Assembly (NCBI RefSeq): GCF_000835495.1
Contig: NW_015622541.1
Span: 5,456,001 to 5,520,000 of the forward strand
From: Cladophialophora immunda
Lineage: Eukaryota; Ascomycota; Eurotiomycetes; Chaetothyriales; Herpotrichiellaceae
Direction: 5' to 3'
Length of the DNA stretch: 64,000 nucleotides
The first letter of the stretch is position 1, and the number at the start of each line of letters is the position of its first letter. The position numbers and the translations under genes were made by a program. Positions 46,072 to 58,600 of the stretch are shown piece after piece. The notes under the pieces are model-generated. The model saw nothing but the letters and a program-made list of their open reading frames with translations, had not been told where the DNA came from and ran no database searches.

Positions 46072-47855
46072 ATGGATAAGTCCATCACATACAGCGTCGA
46101 TCCGACCGAGGACATCAACGACGATGGCGTCGTTCTTGATGAGAAGACGGGAACGGTTGCGGACAGAAATGCCATGGCGCGTTTGGGTAAAGAGCAGCTC
46201 TTCAAGGTCAGTTAACCCTACTTACTGCTCGGGCTTGGACGCGAGTTATTGACCAGACGAACAGCGTAACTTTGGCTTCGTGTCTATCTTCGGCTTTGCC
46301 CTCATCATCATGAGTACATGGGAGACAATATTGTCGACTCTGGCCTTTGGGCTGGGCAACGGCGGGCCTGGCGGGCTTATCTGGACCTTCATTGCAGCAT
46401 ATATTGGGTTCATCCTCATCAGTGTTTCAATGGCCGAAATGGCTTCCATGGCCCCTACCTCCGGTATGATTGCTTTGAACGATCCTGGAGCGAACTGACG
46501 CTAACATATGTGTGATAAGGCGGACAATATCACTGGGTGTCTGAATTTGCTCCTCCAAGTGTCCAGAAATTGCTGTCATATTTCATCGGCTGGTTTGGTA
46601 TCCTCGGTTATCAGATTGGAACAACCATCGGCGCATTTGTCGCCGGCACTATGATCCAAGGCGTCATCATCTTGAACAATCCTGACACATACAGCCCTCA
46701 ACGATGGCATGGAACCTTGATCGCCATGGCAATCACCATTTGCGTGGCCTTATTCAACATTTTTCTCGCGAACCACCTTCCACTGGTCGAGGGAATTATC
46801 CTAGTGCTCCATATTGCCGGGTTCGTGGCTATATTGGTGCCTCTCTGGGTTATGGCTCCACGTACACCAAGCTCGGAAGTGTGGACGTCCTTCACAGATG
46901 CCAATAGCTGGGGGAGCAGTGAGTTTTGTTCAGGGATTTGGTTGAAGGGAATTCAGCTGACAGTTCACAGTTGGAGTCGCCTGTCTCGTCGGCATGATCA
47001 CCAACGCCGGTGCATTAGTTGGAGGTGATGCCGCTGCGCATATGGCCGAGGAGCTGAAGAGTGCCTCGAAAATCCTTCCAAGAGCCATGATCTGGACCAT
47101 AGCTGTCAATGGGCTTCTCGGATTCGTCATGCTTGTGTAAGTGGGATTGCCTTGAAGTGAGAGGTTGTGTTGCTAATAATCCCAGCACATTCCTCTATAC
47201 ATTGGGAAACCTGGATGATGACCTCGCATCGCTGACGGGCTACCCTGTCATTCAGGTGTTCGCCACGGCAACTGAATCCAATGGTGGTGCAGTTGGCCTA
47301 ACGACAATCCTCATCATCCTCAACGTGTGTGCCAACCTGACCACCATGGCCGGCTCTTCTCGTCAGCTGTTCTCGTTTGCTCGTGACAAAGGGGTTCCTT
47401 TCCACCGCTGGGTGTCTCGGGTTCCACCTGGGTACGACGTTCCGGTCAACTCTATCATTGTATCGGCCTTCTGCTCGTGCGTTTTCCACTGCATCAACAT
47501 CGGCTCTTCAATTGCCTTCAATATCATCATGTCCATCGGGACTGTTGCGCTGATTACGAGTTACATGACCTCGATCGGCAGCATTACCTGGAGGCGGATT
47601 CGTGGCCTACCTCTCCTTCCGTCCAAGTTTTCTCTCGGCAGATTTGGCCTCGGGATCAATGTCGCCGCACTTTGTTTCTGCGCCGTGGTCTATGTCTTCT
47701 CATTTTTCCCTCCAGTGCCAAATCCACCGCCAGCGGCAATGAACTGGGCCTGTGCCGTATATGGAGGAGTCGTATTGCTGGCTTTCACTTACTATGTCAT
47801 CCGTGCAAGGCATGTATATGTTGGACCTGTGGCTTATGTCAATAAGAACGCCTAA
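46072..47855 (+). CDS. Choline/GABA-type amino-acid permease (APC family)
   Basis: Five exons: 46072..46206, 46265..46463, 46520..46918, 46971..47136 and 47186..47855, 522 residues. All introns are GT..AG, 49-58 bp. The N-terminal motif RNFGFVSIFGFALIIMSTWE and GGPGGLIWTFIAAYIGF are typical of the fungal ACT (amino acid/choline transporter) group. ISGGQYHWVSEF-like sequence spans the second splice, and GGDAAAHMAEELKSASKILPRAM is the group's signature loop. About twelve helices are visible. Members such as Hnm1 and Uga4 import choline, GABA or amino acids; the substrate cannot be read from sequence. Confidence 0.92.
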
Positions 47856-48533
47856 CACCAGGTCAGAATGGGCCACAACCGAACCACTGTCGTGGGCACC
47901 GTGGTGTTGAAAGGAGGTGGAGCAACGATTTGTGGCATCCCCTACTGGATCGTCTGTCCTACCAACATAAGATGGAGTCTTTGTCAGTCCGAATAAAGAA
48001 CATTTCTGGCTTGTTTTCCTTCCCTTTGAATATCGAAGGTCGAGGTTTGAAGAAGCACCAGCAGCGACCGCAGGGGCATCAGAAAAGCAGAAGGTCAGCC
48101 GAGTGCCAAGCAAACGCAGGTCCTTGGCGGGCTACTAACTATCGACATGAACCTCGGACTTGATCTCTCTCAAAGGTCGCAGCTCACTGGCACAAGATAT
48201 TCCCGGTTTCGAGTCAAGAGAAAGATGTTTACTCCAATCGCTTGCTCACACCATCGCTCGGCTCAGTGAGTACTTGAAACAGGTATAGCGGTCATTCTAC
48301 GTGCTTAAGCGAGCCAGCAATGCATCCCGAGGCGAGTCCTCCTCACCGCTCCGATAAATCTACTGAACCTCGCTCCCCATCACATCAACAATCCCCGGGA
48401 GATTAGTCCTTGTAATTATATCTGCTCAGATCGACTATCCCGCCCCCTCTTCCTATGCCGCGTTAACCGCCACTAGCTAGTACAACCACTATCTCTTGGG
48501 TTTTCGCTTTTGCTGACAGACCAGAACTGCGAA
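47856..48533. other. Intergenic, 0.7 kb
   Basis: 3' flank of the permease and promoter of the methyltransferase. No supported feature. Confidence 0.55.
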
Positions 48534-49568
48534 ATGAGCTCTGCAGAGACCCAGGCACGTCAGCCAGACGTTGTGATTGAGGCCGATGACGTTGACTCTG
48601 CTCTTGGGGATGACCTGTCCGTCTACACCCGCTCTCTCAGATCAAGCCTATTCCAAGGCGTACAGGAAAATGGCAGGGCCTATCACAGGTACAAAGATGG
48701 CTCCTACATCCTCCCCGAGGACGACCTCGAGCAGGAACGCCTAGACCTACAGCACGAGCTATTTTTGGGTGCGTTTGGTCGAAAACTCTTTCTTGCCCCT
48801 ATTCAACGGCCGATGCAGGAAGTCCTCGACCTAGGGACAGGCACCGGCATTTGGGCAATCGGATTTGCCGACCAGCATCCCGAATCCAATGTCCTGGGCA
48901 TCGATCTCAGTCCAATTCAGCCGCACACCGTCCCTCCGAATTGCAAATTTGAGGTTGACGATTTTGATACCCGGTGGACCTTCAACAGAAAGTTTGATCT
49001 TATCCATGGCAGAATGCTCCTGACTTCGTGCTCTGATTTTCCAAGGCTGTTCCGCCACGCCTTCAATGCTCTGCAGCCTGGTGGGTGGTTTGAGATGCAG
49101 GATCTCTACATGCCGTTGCTATGTGACGATGGCACACTGGAAGGGACAGCCTACGGGGAGTGGAATGACAGGTATATAGAAGCTTGTGTGGGCCTTAGAA
49201 GGGATCCCTCCTGGACTGCGAAGTACAAGGATTGGATGGTTGAGGCTGGATTTGCAGGGGTTAGGCAGGAGATTTTCAGGTGGCCCGTCAACCCTTGGCC
49301 CAAGAACAAGGCTCTGAAGGAAATAGGCATCTGGAATATGATCAACATGCTCGAAGGGCTGGATGGTTTCACAGTTCGACTCTGGGCCACAGCGTTCGGT
49401 ATGACGGCCGAGGAAATCCGAGTATTCCTTGTGCAGGTACGAAAAGATTTGCGAGACACCAGGATTCACTCGTACTGGCCCATGTGAGTATGAAATTCTA
49501 ACCTGGGAAGCTGCGGCTGACCTCTACGTTTGAGATACGTTGTGTACGGCCAAAAACCAGAGGACTGA
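48534..49568 (+). CDS. LaeA-like SAM-dependent methyltransferase
   Basis: Two exons, 48534..49483 and 49535..49568, 327 residues. The 51 bp intron (GTGAGT..TTGAG) adds a short last exon that restores the family C-terminus YVVYGQKPED. Motif I is EVLDLGTGTGIWAIGFAD at about residue 97, followed by NVLGIDLSPIQP, KFEVDDFDTRWTF and ALQPGGWFEMQD. YHRYKDGSYILPEDDLEQERLDLQHEL is the N-terminal pattern of the large fungal TAM/LaeA-like group. Many act in secondary metabolism, but the family is very numerous and the target is unknown. The start at 48534 is the first ATG with an A at -3. Confidence 0.92.
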
Positions 49569-50873
49569 GAATATAAATAAGCTGGTAACAAGTCAGTGTT
49601 ACTGTCTTTCTCTCTGTCTCCATCGTTCGACTGCGAAACTGAGCCATTCGACTCGTGGGTCTGGGCCCAGAGAGCTAACGAGATCTGAAGGCAAGTTCGA
49701 AATTAGGCTCTCACACCGTGAATCTCACGAAGAACTTTGTCAGTCGCCTAATCCAGTCACCGTTGCGAGATATACAGGCCAGGCATTTCACCATTCTAAC
49801 AGGGATTTTCAACCACGACGAGAACGCTTTCTATCCCGATCACTAGACGATGACGACATGCGAGGGAATGGATCTCCGCATAGAAGTCGGAAGAAAGAAT
49901 AGGATGGTAGCGAGGCTACGTTCGGGGACCAAGGCGCCGATGGACTTTCCTTTGTCGCCTCAGCTCTCTCCATTGGATCCGGTACGCATGCAGAAGGCAA
50001 TGTGGTATAATACCCATCCACGGAAGAACGTGAATTTGAACCTCAGGAGCAGTACCGAGAATCAGGTCATCAATAGGTGAATGGACCCAACCTGCACGTC
50101 ATTCCCCAGCCATGAACGTGGTTCGAAGCAAGCCGGAGGCTTAGGAGATGGCAGCACGACGACACGAATATATCGATGCGGGGATGGATTTGTCTTTTAT
50201 ACGCCTCAGCTTGGTTTACTCGTTCTAGTTTATGTCACTGCTACAAGTCGTTATCAACCCTCCATTGCAGCTGCCGCCAGGAGGAGCAGCGTCGTTGCAT
50301 TCAATCCCCGCAAAATCCATCTTTAGCCGACACTCCGCGTGGGGAATCATCCCATGAGACCCATCCATGCGAGCAACGATCCCACCGTGTCCACTTCCAG
50401 CAGGTCATCCTTTTGCTCTTTGAGAGTTTCCTATGCACTGCGACCCGTTGTGGTATGGAAGGCTATGACACGGTACCGACCTCCCGTGTTAATGCCGACA
50501 TAACCGCCCATGAAATGTCCAAATTCTGCCTATATCTGTGTTTTGCCGTCGAAGCACCACCTATCGGAGAGTCGCCGGTCCATGATTCGCATGAGCCGTA
50601 CATCGCCATTGACAATGACCACAATCCGTGAACTCGAAGTGGCAGATCAGGTCGGGGGTTTTCTTTGCCTGCAGATCCCTTCCGTCCATGATTGTGCTGT
50701 TTGATCTCCCACGATGCCTTGATAAGCCTGATGAGCTTCCTTGATTTAGCCTATATACAGATACTGGCGACGACCGCGGTGATGCTAGGGCTGAGACTAT
50801 AAAGCATATATGAGCGCCAAGTGTACGCTGCTCTCTTCCCAGGGGCTCTTGCTCAAGAGAGACCCATACTAAT
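49569..50873. other. Intergenic, 1.3 kb
   Basis: Promoter of the MFS gene and 3' flank of the methyltransferase. Short frames only, no recognised feature. Confidence 0.55.
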
Positions 50874-52769
50874 ATGGATACCAAGACATACAACATCACT
50901 CACTCCGAGGACGTCGTCGGCGGACGGCAGCAGCACGAATATGGCGACGTTCAGGGCACGGCGCGCATACACGCCTCGCGCATGGAGGAGGCCCTTTTGC
51001 AGGAGAAGCCAAGACCGTTGCGCAAGAGTTTCTTGAAACTGTATGCCTGTATATTCATAGCATATCTATGCTCGGCGACCAATGGCTTTGACGCAAACAC
51101 GTTTGGTACGTACCAGATCACACACCTGGCCTTTGCAAAGCGAAAGGCCCAGTGCTGAACTTGAACCCCAGGTGGTCTGTCGGCGATGCCACCATTCATC
51201 AACTTCTTTGGCATCAACTCCAACAACCAGGGCTTGATTGCGGCACTCTATGTCATCGGCAACGTGGCCGGTTCCTTCTTCGCTGGGCCCTGCTCCGACA
51301 AATACGGCCGGAGGGTGGGCATGGCCATTGGGTCGACGGTCTGCATTGTTGGCGTCATTCTCCAGGCCGCTGCCCAGAACCTCGCCACCCTCGAGGGTGG
51401 AAGATTCATCTTGGGTATGGGCGCCGTCCTCGTGCAGACTGCCGGACCGAGCTACGTCGTGGAGATGGCGTACCCGAAGTACCGTGGCCAGCTCACGGGG
51501 GGCTTTCAAGCTTGTTTCTTCTTGGGCACCATCATCTCGACGTGGCTTGAGTATGGCCTGTACTACATCAACACCAAGTCATCGTATATTTGGCGACTCC
51601 CGCTGGCTGTGCAGGGCCTCCCGTCCATCATCATACTGTGCTGTGTGTGGTTCATCCCAGAGACGCCTCGATGGCAAGTATAGCAGGATATAGACAACTT
51701 GAAAGATGAGGCTGACATTGTGACCACCAGGCTCCTAGCCCACGACCGGGTCGAGGAAGCGAAAGCCGTCTTGGTCAAATACCATGGCGACAGCGACCCG
51801 GACTCGGTGGTCGTGCGGGTCGAGCTCGAGGAGATGATGGAGGTCATCCGCATCGACGGCGCGGACAAGCGCTTCTGGGATTTCCGCGAGCTCTTCAACA
51901 CCAGGGCCGCGCGATATCGCACCTTCTTGGTCACATGCATCGCGTGGTTCGGCCAGCTCGACCTGCCCCCGACCAGCTACTACTTCCCTCTCATGGCGAA
52001 GACGGCCGGGATCACCAGCGTGCACACCCAACTGTTGCTGAACGCGCTTCAGACCCCCATCATGATGGTGGCCGCGCTCTGTGGTCTCCGGTTCGTCGAG
52101 AAGCTGGGCCGTCGCAAGGTCCTGATGGTTTCGAGCGCCGGCATGTCTGCTTCGGTGGCCATCATCACGGCCTGCACGGCAAACCAGGCAGGGAAACCTG
52201 CCGTCGGGGCCACAGGAGTCGCCTTTCTCTACGTCTTTCTCGTGGTCTTTGCCTTTGCATGGGTAAGCAGCCCACACCGCACCATCCTCCGCTGGTGAAA
52301 GGGAGCTCCTCTCGCTAACGACTCCTTTTTCTTTCTCTTTGTACAGACCCCCATGCAATCTCTCTACCCGGCAGAAGTCCTCACATTCACCGCGAGAGCC
52401 AAAGGCAAGTATCCCTCGCCCCGTGTTCCCTCCCCCACGCACATGCCGCCACAGTTTACACAAGAGCTAACCGAGCGAACATCAGGCATGGCATACCTGA
52501 ACTTCATGGTCAACTGCGTCAACGTGCTCAACACGTACGTGCCGCCCGTGGCGATCGCGAACTCGGGCTGGCGCTTCTACATCCTGTACGTGGTATGGGA
52601 TGCCTTCGGCGTCGTCATCATCTACTTCTTCTTCGTCGAGACCCGCGGGCGCAGTCTGGAGGAGCTCGACGAGCTGTTCGAGGCAGAGAACCCCAAGCAG
52701 GCCAGTCTGGCGTACAAGCACGTCGTCATCAGGAGTGATGGGACGATCAAGGACGCGCCCGAATCTTGA
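50874..52769 (+). CDS. MFS sugar porter with two GC-AG introns
   Basis: Five exons: 50874..51105, 51172..51673, 51731..52262, 52347..52404 and 52486..52769, 535 residues. Introns two and four begin with GC in the context GCAAGT and end in AG. Only these joins restore PETPRWLLAHDRVEEA and RAKGMAYLNFMVN. Sugar-porter motifs are DKYGRRVGM after helix 2, GPSYVVEMAYPKYRGQLTG, PETPRW, LYPAEVLTFTARAKG and VETRGRSLEELDELFE. Twelve helices are visible. Likely an H+-coupled sugar or sugar-like importer; specificity unknown. It converges on the TauD-type gene. Confidence 0.92.
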
Positions 52770-53354
52770 CACCGTCTCCTAAACCACCCCTGGGGCATGG
52801 GGGTCTGATCCGGGTAAGGGGAGGTGATGATGCAGAGATAACAGAACACCTGGCTGGTCGGGGGCACCGCAGTATTGCCGTTGCAACGAGGCCGACGGAC
52901 TGGTCGACAGCAACCAAGCACTTGATCATCTGCCTACAATACAGATAGCTCAACAAGTCACGCAATGCCGTGGAATGGTCCGGGTGGGAAGCCCTACTTG
53001 TACTTTGAACGCACCAGTTTGCTGTCACCCGTATTGCGAGAGCCCGTCACCATCTCAACGAAGGGGATCCGAGAGACAGACCGCTTGTTTGCGATAGGCA
53101 GGCCATTTGAAGGCGCAGACCGCTTGTTTGCGAGAATCTTTGGAAACTTATCAAGACCATCTACCCAACAAAATATGTAGCAACGCGGCAAACAAAACCA
53201 TTTGGGTATTTATTTATCTACTCCCCTCCGTTTCTGGCCGCGACGCGGTGAGTTCTTGCTGGGACGAGTGGTGTTCCTTGGCGCCAGTATCTGTCTGGTC
53301 GCGAGTGGTTTCTGGTTGTCTCCAGTCCGTCGGCGGACGGACTGTCACGTCCCT
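52770..53354. other. Intergenic, 0.6 kb, between convergent genes
   Basis: 3' flanks of the MFS and TauD-type genes. No supported feature. Confidence 0.55.
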
Positions 53355-54779
53355 TTAGTTCTTCGGCAAACCGATCGCTTCTCTTCTTCCCGTAGAGGCG
53401 GGATCAAGATACGGCCTCTCGCCTACACCCGATGCACGCACACCCACTCTGACTCCGTCTACCAAATGAGTATCGGGCTAGATGGCGCAGTTTTGTCAGC
53501 GACATTCTTGTGGTGAAGAGGGCTTGCGGGTTGTGGTGAAACGCTTGTTTGCCCGGCAAGGCTAAGAATCAAAAGGGGGGAGCCAAGCCCAAGCGCCTGC
53601 CCATGCAAGAGCTACGGGTTGAGATCCAAGATGTCCCACGAAAACAAGAGTAATGACAACGTACCGTTGCGGCATGCAAAGTGCATGCGTTGCTCCAGAT
53701 GGCACAAGCCTGCTTGGTCCAATGCATTCTCGCCACACTGTCGTGATTGCGCGTGATAAGCCTGAGGACATAGTCGCGGATAATCTGGTCCTCATAGTTA
53801 TAGACATCGTTGATGCGTGTGACATGTAATCCGACGCCTGCGAAGAGAGATTTCCACCCTGTGACTGGATGGGTGCGAATAACTGGGTGCACGGGGGCGA
53901 ATTTATCGCCGACATTCAAGGGCGAGCCGCGGGGGGACATGAGCTCGTAGCCACCAGCGTCGGATGCAGATTTGAAGACAGGTTGAGCACAGGTGGCGGT
54001 CAGGGTCTCGAGGAAAGCGGCGAAAGGTGGGGAGAGGCGGTCATAGCTGGGAAAACCTGATGTTAATGGGGTTGTAAGGGATAGTAAGAGGGTTGACCAT
54101 ACAGTTCATAGCCAGAGACCCAAAGAGTATCTCCGCCAGATGGTGGTGTATCTTGCATGCGCAAGAAGCTGAAGTCCGCTGGACATTCCTCGAAGAGACC
54201 TTTGTTCATTCACGGTCAGCCCAATGTATGCGAGAGCGGTCATGGTGAACAACGAACAATCACTGTGCCATTCTCGGCTCAAGTCTTTTGGCTCGGTCGA
54301 GCTGTTTGGTCGATTCTTCATCGTCGCATATAGTTTCTTCATGGCTTCCGAGTTGATAACATAGCTTCTCTTCGTCAGCACTCCACTACCCTCGTCCAAG
54401 AGGGTACTCACATGTTCTCGTCTGTTGTCCCGTCTGCCATGGGAATGTTGTTGGGATCATTGTAAAGAGGATGTACATGCAAGCCATGGTCCTCAGGTCT
54501 GCCTGTCAACTTGCCCAAGAGATAGGTAATCTTTTTCTGCTCCTCGACAGATAAATCGTCTTGGGGCGCGCGAAAGAAAACAACACCGCGTTCACAGATA
54601 GTAATGGCAAGATCTCGAATCTGATCGTCGGAATTAGGGGCGTTCAGCATGTCCTTGAGTTTAGCCGTGGGGTATTCACGCCCGATGATGGGTGTCACGT
54701 CGACATATTCGAGGTGGTCGATAGACCCAGAATTCTTCAGAGGAGCCCGCCGCAACTTCATATGTGACATGGAACCCAT
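53355..54779 (-). CDS. TauD/TfdA-family 2-oxoglutarate dioxygenase
   Basis: Five exons: 54779..54412, 54364..54258, 54199..54103, 54046..53665 and 53477..53355, 358 residues. The second donor (GTTCGT) is weak but required by phase. The iron ligands are His and Asp of EWHSDC near residue 156 and the distal His in CTLHAAT. SGGDTLWVSGYELYDRLSP and LFAGVGLHVTRI fit the family. The 2-oxoglutarate-binding Arg region GVRVGVRASGVGERPYLDP lies on the last exon, behind a 187 bp intron that is easily missed. Family members oxidise sulfonates such as taurine or related compounds. An in-frame second ATG at 54770 is an alternative start. Confidence 0.87.
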
Positions 54780-55637
54780 TTTTCCTGATTGTATGCGTGA
54801 GTATGTCTTGTGTACCCTAGGTTGTTTCTCTTGCTCTTGAAGTACTGGACCGAGGGCTGTTTGCGTCTACGATGAGAAATGAGCTCTCAGGATATACTCA
54901 CTGCCCTTAATATCGATCAATGATCAGCATCGTGGGGCTAAACAGGCAATGTCTCTGGCATGAACTGTATGCGGAGTCTTCCACCAGCATTGATGTGGGG
55001 AAGGCATTTGCTGTCAGATTGGAGTAGGAGTCTTCCCCATGGGGCTTGTTCACAGTGATTCATCTGCCGAAAACCTCAGGTACGAAGGAGAAATGTTCGG
55101 CTGCGATTCCGGTCGTGGCTCTGTTCGCAGGGGCTCTGCCTAGCCAGGTTCCGCGAGCGATGAGAAACATAGGACACATGATGGCCACCGCTGGTAGGGA
55201 GCAATTAGCCAGGAGGTCGAAAGGAACCGAGTTGGAAGATTCTCGGATATGACGGCGACTTTCCGACGGAGGCCTGGCAGCAAAATACAACTGCCGAGAT
55301 GTCTGTGACTGAGTACTCGCTCAAATTGCGACTTGGCTTACACTTGATCCCCGTGCTGGGCTGTCAACATGGAGAGTTGGAGACGGGGAGAGGACGGAGA
55401 GCCACCAGATGTGGGATTTTCTGGGAACGGATTGGTTTGTCATGTGACACCGCGTCATCCGTCGCGCATGGCACGTCCACTGCTTCTGCTGTTGCCTCCG
55501 CAGTTGCGTCTCACTTTTCATCACTGACCGCGATGACTCGGTGATTCCAGGCTATCTGGCTCCAAAACTCCTGCTCCAAGGATATTATTGAGCGTCTTGA
55601 CCTTTCATGCGCTTCCCACCCCGTAGACGCTCTCAAA
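54780..55637. other. Divergent promoter region, 0.86 kb
   Basis: Between the TauD-type gene (-) and the Snf2 gene (+). No gene or strong motif recognised. Confidence 0.55.
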
Positions 55638-58600
55638 ATGGTCTTCACTGACAGCGAAGACGACGATTTGGATGCCCCGCGCATCAAGCGAGAAGGCGCT
55701 CGTAGCGCCGAGACCATCGCAGCGAAGGTAAACAAAAGTCTAGTTGAAGGGTCTGATGCCGGTCCAAGCACGGCCAGCGAGGCAGAAATCTCAGATTGCA
55801 TAACAGGGTACGACAATCGAAAAACACACAAGCGATCCCGCTCCGAGCCTGTTGTAGCCACGCAAGATCTCTACGATTCGGTAGATGAAGAGCTTGACCG
55901 GATTGAGCAGGAATGGAAGGAAGGTAGAGAAGAGAAGGCCAAGAGCAGAACATCAAGGACGACAAAACGCAGAGGGATGACTGCTAAGCTTGTCGCAGCT
56001 ATCGACAATGAAATTGCTCCGCCTTCGAAGCCCAGGAAGGCAACTGGTACAACTGGAGTCGGAAGAAAAGGGCCTGTGAGAAAACGCCGGAGGGTAAGAG
56101 AGCACGGCGATTCAGACTCGGACGAGGATCTCATGGAATGGACCATGCCAGACTATGTGAGAAATCGAAGAGCCAAATTTGATGAGCGTGCAAAGGAGTT
56201 GCGAGAAGGCGGTCTGGCCCTACCACCCACATATGACGATGTGGATTTCTCGGATGATGAGAGATTGAGGGAGCTGAGGGAGCGGCCGGACTTTCCTGTA
56301 TCGACAGCATCCAGGGAATATAAGGACATCGAATTGCGTTACTCACTTGGTCTCATCCCAGCCCCGATTGCGCAGTTCTTGCGAGAATACCAGGTTAAGG
56401 GCGTGGCATTCATGCATGAACTTTTCGTGTATCAGAAAGGCGGAATCCTTGGTGATGATATGGGCTTGGGCAAGACTGTGCAGGTGATCGCATTCTTGAC
56501 CGTGGCTTACGGCAAGACTGGGGACGAACGTGATCAGAAGAGGATGAGAAAGATGCGCAGAGCGAACCAATGGTACCCGAGAACTCTCATTATCTGCCCA
56601 GGCACGCTCATGGAGAACTGGAAAGACGAGTTCCGCCGCTGGGGTTGGTGGCATGTTGAACTTTACCACGGGGGAGCTACACAGAGACATGATGTACTCT
56701 TGCAAGCTCAAGCAGGTATGTTGGAAGTCATGATCACGACATACCACACTTATCGAGCCAACAAAGAGGAAATCAACATGATCCAGTGGGATTGCGTTGT
56801 TGCTGATGAATGCCACATCGTCAAAGAAAGAAGATCAGATACCACCAAAGCCATGACTGAAATCAATGCCCTCTGCCGTATCGGACTTACAGGGACTGCA
56901 ATTCAGAACAAGTACGAAGAACTGTGGACCCTCCTCAACTGGACAAATCCTGGCAAACTTGGGCCAGTATCGACATGGAAGACATCTGTTTGTATACCGC
57001 TCAAGTTAGGCCAAAGCCATGACGCTTCACAGTATCAATTGGCAAGAGCAAGGAAGACAGCAAAATTGCTCGTTCAGAATCTTCTGCCACAGTTCTTCCT
57101 TCGACGGACAAAAGCCCTTATCAAAGACCAACTGCCGAAGAAATCAGATCGTGTGGTATTCTGCCCTCTCACGGCGACTCAGGCTAAAGCATATCAAAAC
57201 TTTCTCGACAGTGACATTGTTCAATACATTAAGACAAGCAGTGACCCGTGCACGTGTGGAAGGAAGAAGAAGGCGGGGTGGTGCTGCAGGATGAAGCTCG
57301 ACGACGGTAGCACATGGCAGAGTTGGGTATTCCCTGCAATCGCAAACCTTCGAAATCTATCGAATCACCTAGCTATTCTTATTCCACAAGGATCGGATCC
57401 AGCGGACAAACAGGCAAAGGATCTCGAGATGCTCCAGATTGCAATGCCAGACAAGTGGAGGGAGATTTACCGAACACGGGACAGTATCATGCATACAGGC
57501 AACCCCGAGTATTGCGGTAAATGGCGAGTACTGAAAAAACTTCTTACCTTCTGGCACGAACAAGGTGGCAACAAAGTACTGATCTTCTCGCACAGCGTCC
57601 GCTTGCTGAGGATGCTGCAGAACTTGTTTATCAGCACAAAGTTCAATGTCAGCTATCTTGATGGAAGCATGCAATATGAGGATCGATACGCAGCTGTCAA
57701 GGAGTTCAACACTGATCCGACACAATTTGTCTTCCTCATCAGCACTCGAGCAGGTGGTGTTGGCCTGAACATCACATCCGCAAACAAAGTCGTCATCGTG
57801 GACCCAAATTGGAATCCCAGCTACGACTTACAGGCACAAGATAGAGCTTACAGAATTGGTCAGACGAGGGACGTGGAAGTTTTCCGCCTGATCAGTCAAG
57901 GAACTCTGGAAGAGATCGTCTACGCCCGCCAGATCTACAAGCAGCAACAAGCAAATATTGGATACAACGCCACTTCCGAGCGGCGTTATTTCCAGGGCGT
58001 CCAGGATAGCAAGGACCAAAAAGGGGAGATCTTTGGGCTGAAGAATCTTTTCGCCTATCAGAACGAGAATCAGGTTCTGCGCGACATTGTGAACAAGACC
58101 AATATTGCAGAGTCAAAAGCCGATGTCCGGGTCGCAGATCTGGATCTCGAAGAGCATGACGCGGACGGCATCAAAGCTGAAGAAGACGGAATCAAGGGTG
58201 AAGATGGTGTGGTACCTCGAATAAAAACCGATCCAGATTCGGAAGACGCAGCAATGTCCCAACTCGCAGCTGAAATCATTGGAGAGGAAAGCCGTTCGTC
58301 TCGCTCCCGCTCAAGAACGCCCTTTGTCCCAACGAAACCGGGCCTCAAGAAGCATGATCCGGTGCAAGCCATCCTCTCCTCCGTCGGTGTGTCGTATACA
58401 CATGAGAACAGTGAAGTAATTGGATCTTCGAAAGTCGAAGCCCTCTTGTCGAAACGCGCCGAAGAAGCCGCAGCCAACAATATACATTGGGATACCCAGG
58501 AGCAGCAAGCTAAAGTATTCTTGGACGACGCGTCGTCGCAACCCCAACCTAGTGATGGAGACGAAAATGTTTACAACTTTGCCTACGACAATCCATACTA

